A stretch of DNA of 49,800 nt, from positions 1-49,800 of the IMG/VR virus record IMGVR_UViG_3300023083_000101; one strand, given 5' to 3'. The position numbers and the translations under genes were made by a program. Shown here piece by piece: positions 41,887-48,426 of the stretch (position 1 is the first letter of the stretch; each line of letters opens with the position of its first letter). The notes under the pieces are model-generated. The model ran no database searches and was not told the DNA's origin. It was given only the letters and a program-made list of their open reading frames with translations. This stretch comes from a virus.

Positions 41887-42246
41887 TCAGGCTTTCGCTG
41901 CAGTAAGGCGCTCTTTGAGTGATGGCCCACGGTAGAACGGTGGGTATGTTGTGACGATCAATAGCCAAAACATATAGATTGCAAAGTCACCGAATATCAT
42001 ATGAGGGAATATCATCAGCCCCTGGGTGTCAGACGGCAGAAGACAGGCTATTGTCCCCACGGGCAAATACAACAGATACCCCAGCCAAGCGAAAGTATTG
42101 TTTCCAATATAAGCAAGGGCATACTGGTAAGTTTCACTTACAGACAGCTCTGACGCATTCATGCTCACAATCAATGCCGGCACGAATACAACAGCAAGAA
42201 AAATATACCAGGCGGACTCATACTTAGCAGCATAAAATGACTTCAT
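41887..42246 (-). CDS. Small integral membrane protein
   Basis: 119 residues from the ATG at 42246. Three or four hydrophobic spans (WYIFLAVVFVPALIVSM; FAWLGYLLYLPVGTIACLL; FGDFAIYMFWLLIVTTY). The ATGA overlap with the upstream gene couples them. Unrecognised; inner-membrane morons of this size often act in superinfection exclusion. Confidence 0.6.
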   Translation of the reverse strand: MKSFYAAKYESAWYIFLAVVFVPALIVSMNASELSVSETYQYALAYIGNNTFAWLGYLLYLPVGTIACLLPSDTQGLMIFPHMIFGDFAIYMFWLLIVTTYPPFYRGPSLKERLTAAKA

Positions 42247-42782
42247 TTTCCGGCCATCCATTCCGACAGATTACTGTTTTGATAGTAGTTCGCTATAAAT
42301 CCGCGATCATTATCCTTGCGAACCTTGGCAATCATCGGAAGACCATCGAAAGCAACAGTTAGCTCGTTGCCAATCGAGTCGTGCTTTATACCGATTCTCC
42401 TGCAGAGCGAGCTATTGATCTTGTAGCCAGCCCTGGCATACTGAAGATTTGTTAGCTCAAACACCTTCGGAAATACGCCATTTCTTATTTCCAGTTCATC
42501 CCTGATGCCACACGCGATGGGCTCATCAGTCACGCCGAGAGATGCCATAGCTGCTTGAGATCCAGAAAAGCGCATGACCATGCTTTGCGCCGTGCCAGTT
42601 TTCAGGTCTGTTCTGTACTTCCTGATATTAAGCTCGACCCCTGTTTTTTTCTCGCCGCTAGTCGTGACGTAAACGGGCCCGCCCCAGTTGTTTTCAAGCG
42701 GAGATGCTGTTGCTCCAATCATGAATTTGGAGGCTAGCATGCCAGCCCCAAGGATTATTACGGTTGTTCTAAACTTTCTCAT
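42243..42782 (-). CDS. Exported hypothetical protein
   Basis: 179 residues with an N-terminal signal or anchor (MRKFRTTVIILGAGMLASKFMIG), then a soluble beta-rich region containing two cysteines (IACGIRDELE; NSSLCRRIG) that could pair in the periplasm. Followed by a four-base overlap with a small membrane protein gene, 68 bases after the stop of 42851-43831. No family recognised. Likely part of an envelope-directed moron unit. Confidence 0.6.
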   Translation of the reverse strand: MRKFRTTVIILGAGMLASKFMIGATASPLENNWGGPVYVTTSGEKKTGVELNIRKYRTDLKTGTAQSMVMRFSGSQAAMASLGVTDEPIACGIRDELEIRNGVFPKVFELTNLQYARAGYKINSSLCRRIGIKHDSIGNELTVAFDGLPMIAKVRKDNDRGFIANYYQNSNLSEWMAGK

Positions 42783-42850
42783 GTCACTAATTCCGTTAGT
42801 TCATTTGATAAAGCTTGCGACAACAACAAACTCACTTCAAGAGTTTTCGA

Positions 42851-43831
42851 CTAAGTAGATACATAGCCAATTGTCGTTTTTCTAATAACGCCCAAAGTCT
42901 CTGCGCTCCTGAAAATCTCTCCAGCCCGCAGGTTCCCGATCCTGGAGTTTTTCGCGAATTCCTTGAGTCTTACCGGCGTGCCGGGTGCCAAGGTTTTTGC
43001 GTGAACAACCAGGGTTTTCAGGATTTCTGCGTTCGAGTCGAGCAGCGTTTCTGGGTTTTTCACAGTTTCTGGCGTTTCTGTCTCTCCCGCTGGCATGCCA
43101 GTCACCTCGGTTTCTGGTGGTGGCGTTTCGATAGCGCACGAGGCTACAACATGCACGCTAGAGCGTCTAGCGCCACGGACGCCAGTCAGAATCAGAGCTG
43201 GAACGATCTCTAGGGACAACGCAAAACCGAGGCATAGAAACTGAGCCAGCAACGGCGGCAGGCTCGACGCTTTAGCAACACCGGATTTGATGTGAGCGAT
43301 CTCAAGAGACCCAGCGTTGATACGTGCAATGGCTTGAGCGCGCTGAGCTGCTGCACGAGAGCCGACCGACTCTTCTAACTCCAGGGCTTTTGAAACCATG
43401 CCGCGAGCTCGTAAGTCGTTAGCCTGAGCCCCTGCATCGGAGATCTCTTTATCCAGCTGGGAGATCAATGCTGAGTCTTTCTGAGCCATTGTTGTAAGTG
43501 CCGACACCCGCTCGGTAGTCATCACCTCGTGAGTAGCCTTGCTAACGCTAATCGAAGTCATGAGCCGGTCATAAGTAGCCCAACCGCTCACACCAGAAAG
43601 CAACAAGGCGCAGGAGATAGTAAGTGCAGCGCTAACACCTCGCAAAACCCGGATAGCAACAGGCCATGCTAGATACTTAAAAATATCCAGAAGCACGGCT
43701 GCCGACGCAAACAAAAGCGCCAGGTTCTTGTCTTCAATCAATGCGTACATTGCAAGCGCAACCGAAATTGCAGTTACGCTAGACAATAGAAATGCGATTG
43801 CGACAAGTAATGCCGACAACTTTTTGCTCAT
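42851..43831 (-). CDS. Multi-span membrane protein with coiled coil and C-terminal wHTH-like domain
   Basis: 326 residues. Three N-terminal hydrophobic spans (LLVAIAFLLSSVTAISVALAM, LALLFASAAVLLDIFKYLAW, SAALTISCALLLSGVSGW), a charged coiled coil (about 98-185) and a fourth span (LLAQFLCLGFALSLEIVPALIL). A Pro/Thr/Glu-rich linker (about 232-262) leads to a compact C-terminal domain (TPVRLKEFAKNSRIGNLRAGEIFRSAETLGVIRK) that reads as a winged helix. A membrane protein with a cytoplasmic DNA-binding-like tail is unusual for a phage. GAGG precedes the ATG. First gene of a leftward trio. Confidence 0.6.
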   Translation of the reverse strand: MSKKLSALLVAIAFLLSSVTAISVALAMYALIEDKNLALLFASAAVLLDIFKYLAWPVAIRVLRGVSAALTISCALLLSGVSGWATYDRLMTSISVSKATHEVMTTERVSALTTMAQKDSALISQLDKEISDAGAQANDLRARGMVSKALELEESVGSRAAAQRAQAIARINAGSLEIAHIKSGVAKASSLPPLLAQFLCLGFALSLEIVPALILTGVRGARRSSVHVVASCAIETPPPETEVTGMPAGETETPETVKNPETLLDSNAEILKTLVVHAKTLAPGTPVRLKEFAKNSRIGNLRAGEIFRSAETLGVIRKTTIGYVST

Positions 43832-44007
43832 GGAAAACCTCGAAAATCCTTCTATAAGCCCATTATATAAGGGGTTCCGTGCAGTGCAATACCTGGACTA
43901 GGCTATTTGACATCAAACTACCTTCGGATAGATTGCATTTATTTATTGAGTCGGCGAGTCCAATTCAATATGATATTTATAAATCCCAGCCGAAAAGGAA
44001 AATAATA

Positions 44008-44460
44008 ATGGGCATCAAGATTTCAGTTAACCACCAGGCCATTGCTGACGCACTTATTAAAAGTGGCGATTTGCATCGTGAAGATTGTGGGTGCGGGCTT
44101 GAATATGAACATGACAAAGCGCAGGAACTGCAGGAGTTGATTGATATTGCGCTGGATGTAATCGAAATTTACGGCGAAGCCGGGCTAAGGGCGCTCGTGA
44201 ATCAAGCAGAAAGACGTGCAGACGAATTGGATCTGAAAGTTCGTGCAGCGGCAGCGCAGGCTAAGGCGGAGGCCGAAAAAGCCCTGGGTGTGGCCCAGAT
44301 GTCGGAGTACGACCAACTTGCTCTCATGAGCGCTGTGGGGAGCGTTGGTGGGGATCTTGATGCGTACGACATGGCAAAGGCACTGGTAGCTAGGAAGGTC
44401 TACACAGTGCCTGAGATCATGCGTTTATCGAGGGAGCAACTGAGGCATCTACTCTCGTAA
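44008..44460 (+). CDS. Hypothetical protein with coiled coil
   Basis: 150 residues from the ATG at 44008 (AAGGAAAATAATA just upstream); a longer start at 43879 lacks a ribosome site. Contains GDLHREDCGCGLEYEHDK, a small Cys/His-rich segment, and an Ala-rich coiled coil (LDLKVRAAAAQAKAEAEKAL). It overlaps the leftward gene at 44449 tail-to-tail by 12 bases. Function unknown. Confidence 0.55.
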   Translation: MGIKISVNHQAIADALIKSGDLHREDCGCGLEYEHDKAQELQELIDIALDVIEIYGEAGLRALVNQAERRADELDLKVRAAAAQAKAEAEKALGVAQMSEYDQLALMSAVGSVGGDLDAYDMAKALVARKVYTVPEIMRLSREQLRHLLS

Positions 44461-44874
44461 AAACGACTCAGCCAGCAGGTTGGCCAGGGGCGCAGGTTTC
44501 TGGCCTTTTTCAAACGTCGTCACCAGGAATGTTTTGCCGGTACGGTCGCGCAGCACCAAGCCCTCTTTGACCAGCCTCGCTTCGACATGGAGCTCAGCAA
44601 AGAGACCGAAAGCAGTAGTGTCGCCGTCAACCTGGCCATAAATCCAACCCGCTTCATCAGCAACCACCTCTGAAAGCACGTGGCCAGAGGGTCGGAAAGC
44701 TCTCCTTATAATCCTGCCCACACGCCTGGCTCCTTTGCACATCATCACGAAAAACCAGATCAGGGGAATTAGCGGAATAGAGATCAGGATTCCACCCCAT
44801 ACGTTGATCTGATGCACAATCCAGCGCAGCAGGCTCCACAACGCTCGCATCGGCACGAACCAGTTGATTCTCAT
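44449..44874 (-). CDS. Small membrane protein
   Basis: 141 residues. A long N-terminal hydrophobic stretch (WGGILISIPLIPLIWFFVMM) is followed by Arg-rich residues (KGARRVGRIIRRAFRPSG) and a soluble beta-rich tail. Overlaps the upstream gene by four bases. Third of a leftward trio of small genes. Function unknown. Confidence 0.55.
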   Translation of the reverse strand: MRINWFVPMRALWSLLRWIVHQINVWGGILISIPLIPLIWFFVMMCKGARRVGRIIRRAFRPSGHVLSEVVADEAGWIYGQVDGDTTAFGLFAELHVEARLVKEGLVLRDRTGKTFLVTTFEKGQKPAPLANLLAESFLRE

Positions 44875-45143
44875 GCGTCACCCCCGGCCATTCTCAAAAC
44901 CTCGTCGTAAGCGTCGGTGGCGTCCGAGAAATCAGCCCGCTTCCAGGAGATCACCCTGTACTCCCGACCATCAACGCCACGGAAATGCAGACGACCTTCC
45001 TCAGTCCAGGCACCGTCTACCTTGGTGTGGTAGCCGGTGCCGCTTTCGATGCCGCCCTCGGTTTTGTAAGCAAAGCCGAACACTGTGATGCCTCCTTTCC
45101 AGTGTGCAAACACAGCGTCGTGGAAAGTCCATTCTTCACTCAT
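44871..45143 (-). CDS. Small hypothetical protein, related to 45136-45426
   Basis: 90 residues from the ATG at 45143, which overlaps the previous stop by eight bases. Its EGRLHFRGVDGREYRVISWKRADFSDATDAYDEVLRMA resembles the neighbouring protein's C-terminal half, pointing to an old tandem duplication. No known domain. Confidence 0.55.
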   Translation of the reverse strand: MSEEWTFHDAVFAHWKGGITVFGFAYKTEGGIESGTGYHTKVDGAWTEEGRLHFRGVDGREYRVISWKRADFSDATDAYDEVLRMAGGDA

Positions 45144-45426
45144 TGACGGAATTCTCGTGCAAGAAACTGAGCGCAAGCAGCGCATGCATCGAATCAAACA
45201 GAGCACCAGGTTTGTCGTCAAAGCTAAGGATCAGGTACTCGTGCCCCTGCATGTCTTTAACCCCAATACCCATGTCGTCAATCCATGCTTTTCGCAAGTG
45301 GAAAGTTTGATGCAGCTCGCCATCAAATTCCTTTCCGTCAATTATGCCAAAGGTTAAACCAGCAATATCAATCGCACCATCTTTGTGCAAAACATATGCT
45401 TCGTAAATCAGTGCGCAACGAGCCAT
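45136..45426 (-). CDS. Small hypothetical protein, first of a leftward trio
   Basis: 96 residues from the ATG at 45426, preceded by AAAAGGAAC. VKDMQGHEYLILSFDDKPGALFDSMHALLAL parallels 44871-45143. The promoter probably lies in the 87-base divergent gap to 45514. Function unknown. Confidence 0.6.
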   Translation of the reverse strand: MARCALIYEAYVLHKDGAIDIAGLTFGIIDGKEFDGELHQTFHLRKAWIDDMGIGVKDMQGHEYLILSFDDKPGALFDSMHALLALSFLHENSVNE

Positions 45427-45513
45427 ATAAGTTCCTTTTACATACGTCCAGATTGTACCGCTTGCAAGTTTTGCCAGCAAATATTAAAATCGGTATTTTC
45501 AGGGAGTCACGGC

Positions 45514-46155
45514 ATGACGGAACATATCTACGACGATGACTACACTGAGTCTTATCTAGATCAGTTATCAAAGTCTTTTGATCGTTCAAGAGAGCTTGGA
45601 TTCGGCGACAGCCAGAAAGTCGAAACCAATGATCGCATGTCCAATGCGGCATTAGTTGAACTACAAGGCTTAATATACGAAGAGGTATATCCACTCCTGA
45701 AGGGGCAATTTCACTTCTATTGGGGGAATAGCTGCCAGTTATTGTCTGCTCATGCCTTTGCGATCTTGACGGCTAGGGGTTACAAAGCTGAAATCATAAT
45801 CGGCGAGGTCGATGTTAACGGCACACTTGAGTTTGACACTGCAATTGACTCACTGGTCGGTGAAATGAGAGCCACCGAACAGAGCTCCAGCGGGCAGGAA
45901 ATCCACGTCTGGGTGTCGCTGGGCGGTGACGTTATTGTTGATTGCGGACTGCCCGACAGGATGATCAAAAACTACAAGTTTCCTGAGCGCTACATGCCAC
46001 CGATTATGATTGACAGGGCGTCAAGTCTATCCCGTAAATTTCGGGCCAGGCACATGCCGATGGTGATCGGGGATAGCTATCTCGCGAAAACAAATCAGAT
46101 TGATACGGCTGGGCTAGTTCGGGACTACCGCAAGCGATTCGGGACGGCATCATGA
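45514..46155 (+). CDS. Transglutaminase/papain-like fold protein, coupled to an exonuclease
   Basis: 213 residues from the ATG at 45514, preceded by CAGGGAG. The likely triad is WGNSCQLLSAHAFAILTARGY (C74), EIHVWVSLGG (H131) and DVIVDCGLP (D143). It resembles the layout of 11620-12492 without clear overall similarity. ATGA overlap with the downstream DEDDh exonuclease gene suggests a joint function, for example a two-gene defence or toxin module. The hydrolase activity is predicted only. Confidence 0.6.
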   Translation: MTEHIYDDDYTESYLDQLSKSFDRSRELGFGDSQKVETNDRMSNAALVELQGLIYEEVYPLLKGQFHFYWGNSCQLLSAHAFAILTARGYKAEIIIGEVDVNGTLEFDTAIDSLVGEMRATEQSSSGQEIHVWVSLGGDVIVDCGLPDRMIKNYKFPERYMPPIMIDRASSLSRKFRARHMPMVIGDSYLAKTNQIDTAGLVRDYRKRFGTAS

Positions 46156-46619
46156 AGATTGTGGTTGATTGCGAGTTTACTCAGCTCAATGCAACTTCAA
46201 AGCTGATAAGTATGGCGCTGGTTGCAGAAGATGCTCAGGAGCTGTATTTCGAGCTAACAGATAATTATGAGCTTTCGGATTGCAGTGACTTCGTATTAGA
46301 GCACGTTGTTCCGCAACTTGGTGGCGTTCAGGTAGCATGCACCATTCATGAGGCGCAAGAGAAGTTACAGGCTTTTCTGAAAGGGTTTGAGTACGTGCAA
46401 ATCATGACTGATGCTCCGCTGTGGGACTGGGAGTTCTTCTGCGAAATCGCCTATTACAAGAATAAGTGGCCTGGCAATGTATCTAATAGGCCGATCAACC
46501 TGATCGACTTATATAACGAAACAAGTGTTCAGGTAGAAGGTGCACCTGAGCTTCCGCATCATGCGTTGCTCGACGCTCGAATGTTAATGAGTCACTACAA
46601 GCGCTGCATCAAATTGTAA
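46152..46619 (+). CDS. DEDDh 3'-5' exoribonuclease-like protein
   Basis: 155 residues. VVDCEFT (D6, E8), LWDWEFF (D92) and PHHALLDARMLM (H136, D141) match the DEDDh pattern of Rv2179c-type exoribonucleases. It starts within the stop of the preceding gene and ends with an 11-base tail-to-tail overlap with mobA. The second DEDDh exonuclease of the window; the first (15731-16210) pairs with DUF4238. Confidence 0.8.
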   Translation: MKIVVDCEFTQLNATSKLISMALVAEDAQELYFELTDNYELSDCSDFVLEHVVPQLGGVQVACTIHEAQEKLQAFLKGFEYVQIMTDAPLWDWEFFCEIAYYKNKWPGNVSNRPINLIDLYNETSVQVEGAPELPHHALLDARMLMSHYKRCIKL

Positions 46620-47763
46620 GCTCATCTTCTTCTGGGATGCTAAATGGCGTTCCTGAAGTAAACTCAATGTAGTTGCGCTTGAGTCTGCATTCTTTCGGCT
46701 TGAACAAAGCATCAAATATCGCATCAAGCAACTCAAGAATTTCCTGAATCAGTTTTTGAACTTCATAGTCTTTTGCCGTGAATCTGACGTATACAGGCTT
46801 CCTTCTGCGCCCGCTGACTGCGATGAACTCATAGAAATAGATTCGAGCTCTTTCTTGTTCTTCGCTATCTCGGCGAGTAATCTCTCTCTGAAGTTCATAA
46901 ATGGTTTCGGGGTCATAATGTATTCCTTCTTGAGTTGTTAGTTTTTGCCAAGTAAGCCTTGAGCGTTTGAGCTGCCTGCCGCTGATGTGTTTGCCGTCAA
47001 ACTCAAACGAAATACCCTTTGGCTGGCCTTGATCGTTGAGCGTCAGGTTGATGTAGACCTTTTGCTTTCTCAGTGCGCGGACGAAGTCGAACATGTCGCC
47101 GTCCTGGGCGTTGGTGGCTTCGATGGCGCCTGCGATCTTGGCGATCATTTTGTGCTTGAGCGGGAGGTCGTTATCGCGGATTGATGCATGGAGCTCTGCG
47201 TGAGTGATCGAGACGCCCCAGGTGTCTTTGGGCTTCGGAGCTTTGCTCAGGTTGAAGCGGTCTTCAATTCCCGACACTGACTCTAGGCTGACGCTTCGCT
47301 CGTTGCTGTCTTTGACCATTCCGAAGTCGTCGTTGAGGCGGATACGGTTTGCAACGATGTGTACGTGCTGATGATCTTTGTCTTGGTGCATCACCGCTAC
47401 GAACTGGTTCGTCTCGTCGAAGCCGAGGTCATTTAGGTATGTTTGGACGGCTGTGCGCCACTGAGGGGTAGTCAGGGACTCTCCAGGCCTCAGGGATAGC
47501 ATGGCGTGAAAGACCGGCTTGATGGGCTTGTCAGAGTCGATTGAAAAGCGTCTGAGCGTCTCCACTTGGTCGAACTCTTTGATCATCTCAGTGAGGTCTG
47601 CTTCGTTGCCCTGGAGGACAGCCGGTAGGGGATCACAGCTCATTGTGTTGTGGCTGATCGTCCGGATGCCTGAGATCTCGTGATCGTGTTTTGTGCAGCC
47701 GAAGATGTATCGGATTCGATTTTTAAAAGACCCAGCAGACTTCGGGAAGATTTTGCCGATCAT
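46609..47763 (-). CDS. mobA: MobA/VirD2-type relaxase
   Basis: 384 residues. Relaxase domain (about 1-200): candidate catalytic tyrosine in KNRIRYIFG (Y19), the conserved-looking segment VFHAMLSLRPGE, and the metal-binding three-histidine motif MHQDKDHQHVHIVANRI (H126, H133, H135, with D128 and N139), matching PF03432-type MOB_P relaxases. It should nick one strand at an oriT and pilot it to a recipient through another element's type IV secretion system; no mating-pair-formation genes are present. A second domain (SFEFDGKHISGRQLKRSRLTW) is usual in mobilization proteins. The start overlaps mobC by four bases. A relaxase within a full phage genome is highly unusual. Confidence 0.9.
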   Translation of the reverse strand: MIGKIFPKSAGSFKNRIRYIFGCTKHDHEISGIRTISHNTMSCDPLPAVLQGNEADLTEMIKEFDQVETLRRFSIDSDKPIKPVFHAMLSLRPGESLTTPQWRTAVQTYLNDLGFDETNQFVAVMHQDKDHQHVHIVANRIRLNDDFGMVKDSNERSVSLESVSGIEDRFNLSKAPKPKDTWGVSITHAELHASIRDNDLPLKHKMIAKIAGAIEATNAQDGDMFDFVRALRKQKVYINLTLNDQGQPKGISFEFDGKHISGRQLKRSRLTWQKLTTQEGIHYDPETIYELQREITRRDSEEQERARIYFYEFIAVSGRRRKPVYVRFTAKDYEVQKLIQEILELLDAIFDALFKPKECRLKRNYIEFTSGTPFSIPEEDELTI

Positions 47764-48053
47764 GCAACACCTCCAAGGTTTACCTGGGCGATGTACTTCA
47801 CCTTTTCCAAGAGTTCGGAGCCTGGGCGGTCGGCGTTAATCATTGATGCTAAGTTCATCAACTCACGGGCTATCTGTACGACGTCCTGGGTGACTTTGGG
47901 CTTAACCTGGCCGTTGGCAACGTAGTCACGGATAAAAGCTCCAACGGACTTGTAGCCTGCTTCAGCCATCTTTGCATTCAGGGTGTCGAGCTCAGTTTTA
48001 TTCAGGCGCAGAGTAATGCGGGATTCTTTGTTTTGCCTCTCAATAGTTTTCAT
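47760..48053 (-). CDS. mobC: MobC-like relaxosome accessory protein
   Basis: 97 residues. ESRITLRLNKTELDTLNAKMAEAGYKSVGAFIRD is a ribbon-helix-helix of the MobC type; the C-terminal helices (IARELMNLASMINA) match the family. It should bind near oriT and help the relaxase open the strands. Directly upstream of, and translationally coupled to, mobA. Upstream lie 370 bases without a gene that include the iteron array, the likely target. Confidence 0.85.
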   Translation of the reverse strand: MKTIERQNKESRITLRLNKTELDTLNAKMAEAGYKSVGAFIRDYVANGQVKPKVTQDVVQIARELMNLASMINADRPGSELLEKVKYIAQVNLGGVA

Positions 48054-48423
48054 CTTGACCCACCTTTATTATTCTAGTTATTGAGCCTCTTAACGCAACA
48101 CCCGAAGGGATGTGAGTATCTAACCTTACTTGTCTGACATAGACACAACTGGCTAAAAAGAAGCTCTAAGGCTATTGTGCAATTGGAGCTTTGGGTGGTT
48201 CTAGTGTTTTTGCTATTTATTTTGATTTATTTAGTTGTATACCGAAACCTTCGCAAGGTGTGAATGCGAAATCGCAGTAAGGGAGTGCGAAATCGCAGTG
48301 GGTGAGTGCGAAATCACAAACACGGAAAGCGAATTCGCACTAATGTACTGCGACAATCACAAAGCGTGACTGTGATTCTGCAATAACATAGTGCGAATTC
48401 GCTAAAGGGCGTTGCGGATTAGA
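48054..48423. other. Intergenic region: candidate oriT and repeat array
   Basis: No gene is seen. The first 200 bases are A+T-rich with short dyads such as ACCTT-cgc-AAGGT (48247-48259) and probably hold the mobC promoter and nic site. The remainder is an array of eight related 14-bp units with 21-bp periodicity (48265-48426). Confidence 0.6.
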
Positions 48424-48426
48424 TTA
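48265..48426. repeat. Array of eight iteron-like repeats, 21-bp period
   Basis: Units start at 48265, 48286, 48307, 48328, 48349, 48371, 48392 and 48413. The consensus is TGCGAAATCGCAGT, with a palindromic core TGCGAwwTCGCA. Units 1 and 2 are identical; units 4 and 7 have the GCGAATTCGC core; units 3, 5, 6 and 8 are more diverged. Spacing is 21 bp except for one 22. All units face the same side of the helix, as in plasmid iterons, MobC or ParB sites, or integrase arm sites. Confidence 0.85.

Noticed and set aside
46609-48053. Relaxase region considered as a rolling-circle replication initiator
   Set aside because: The three-His motif is on a MobA-type scaffold and is preceded by a coupled MobC, which fits mobilization rather than a Rep protein.
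48265-48426. Regular repeats considered as a CRISPR array
   Set aside because: Units are only about 14 bp with 7-bp gaps, they are palindromic and diverged, and there are no cas genes.
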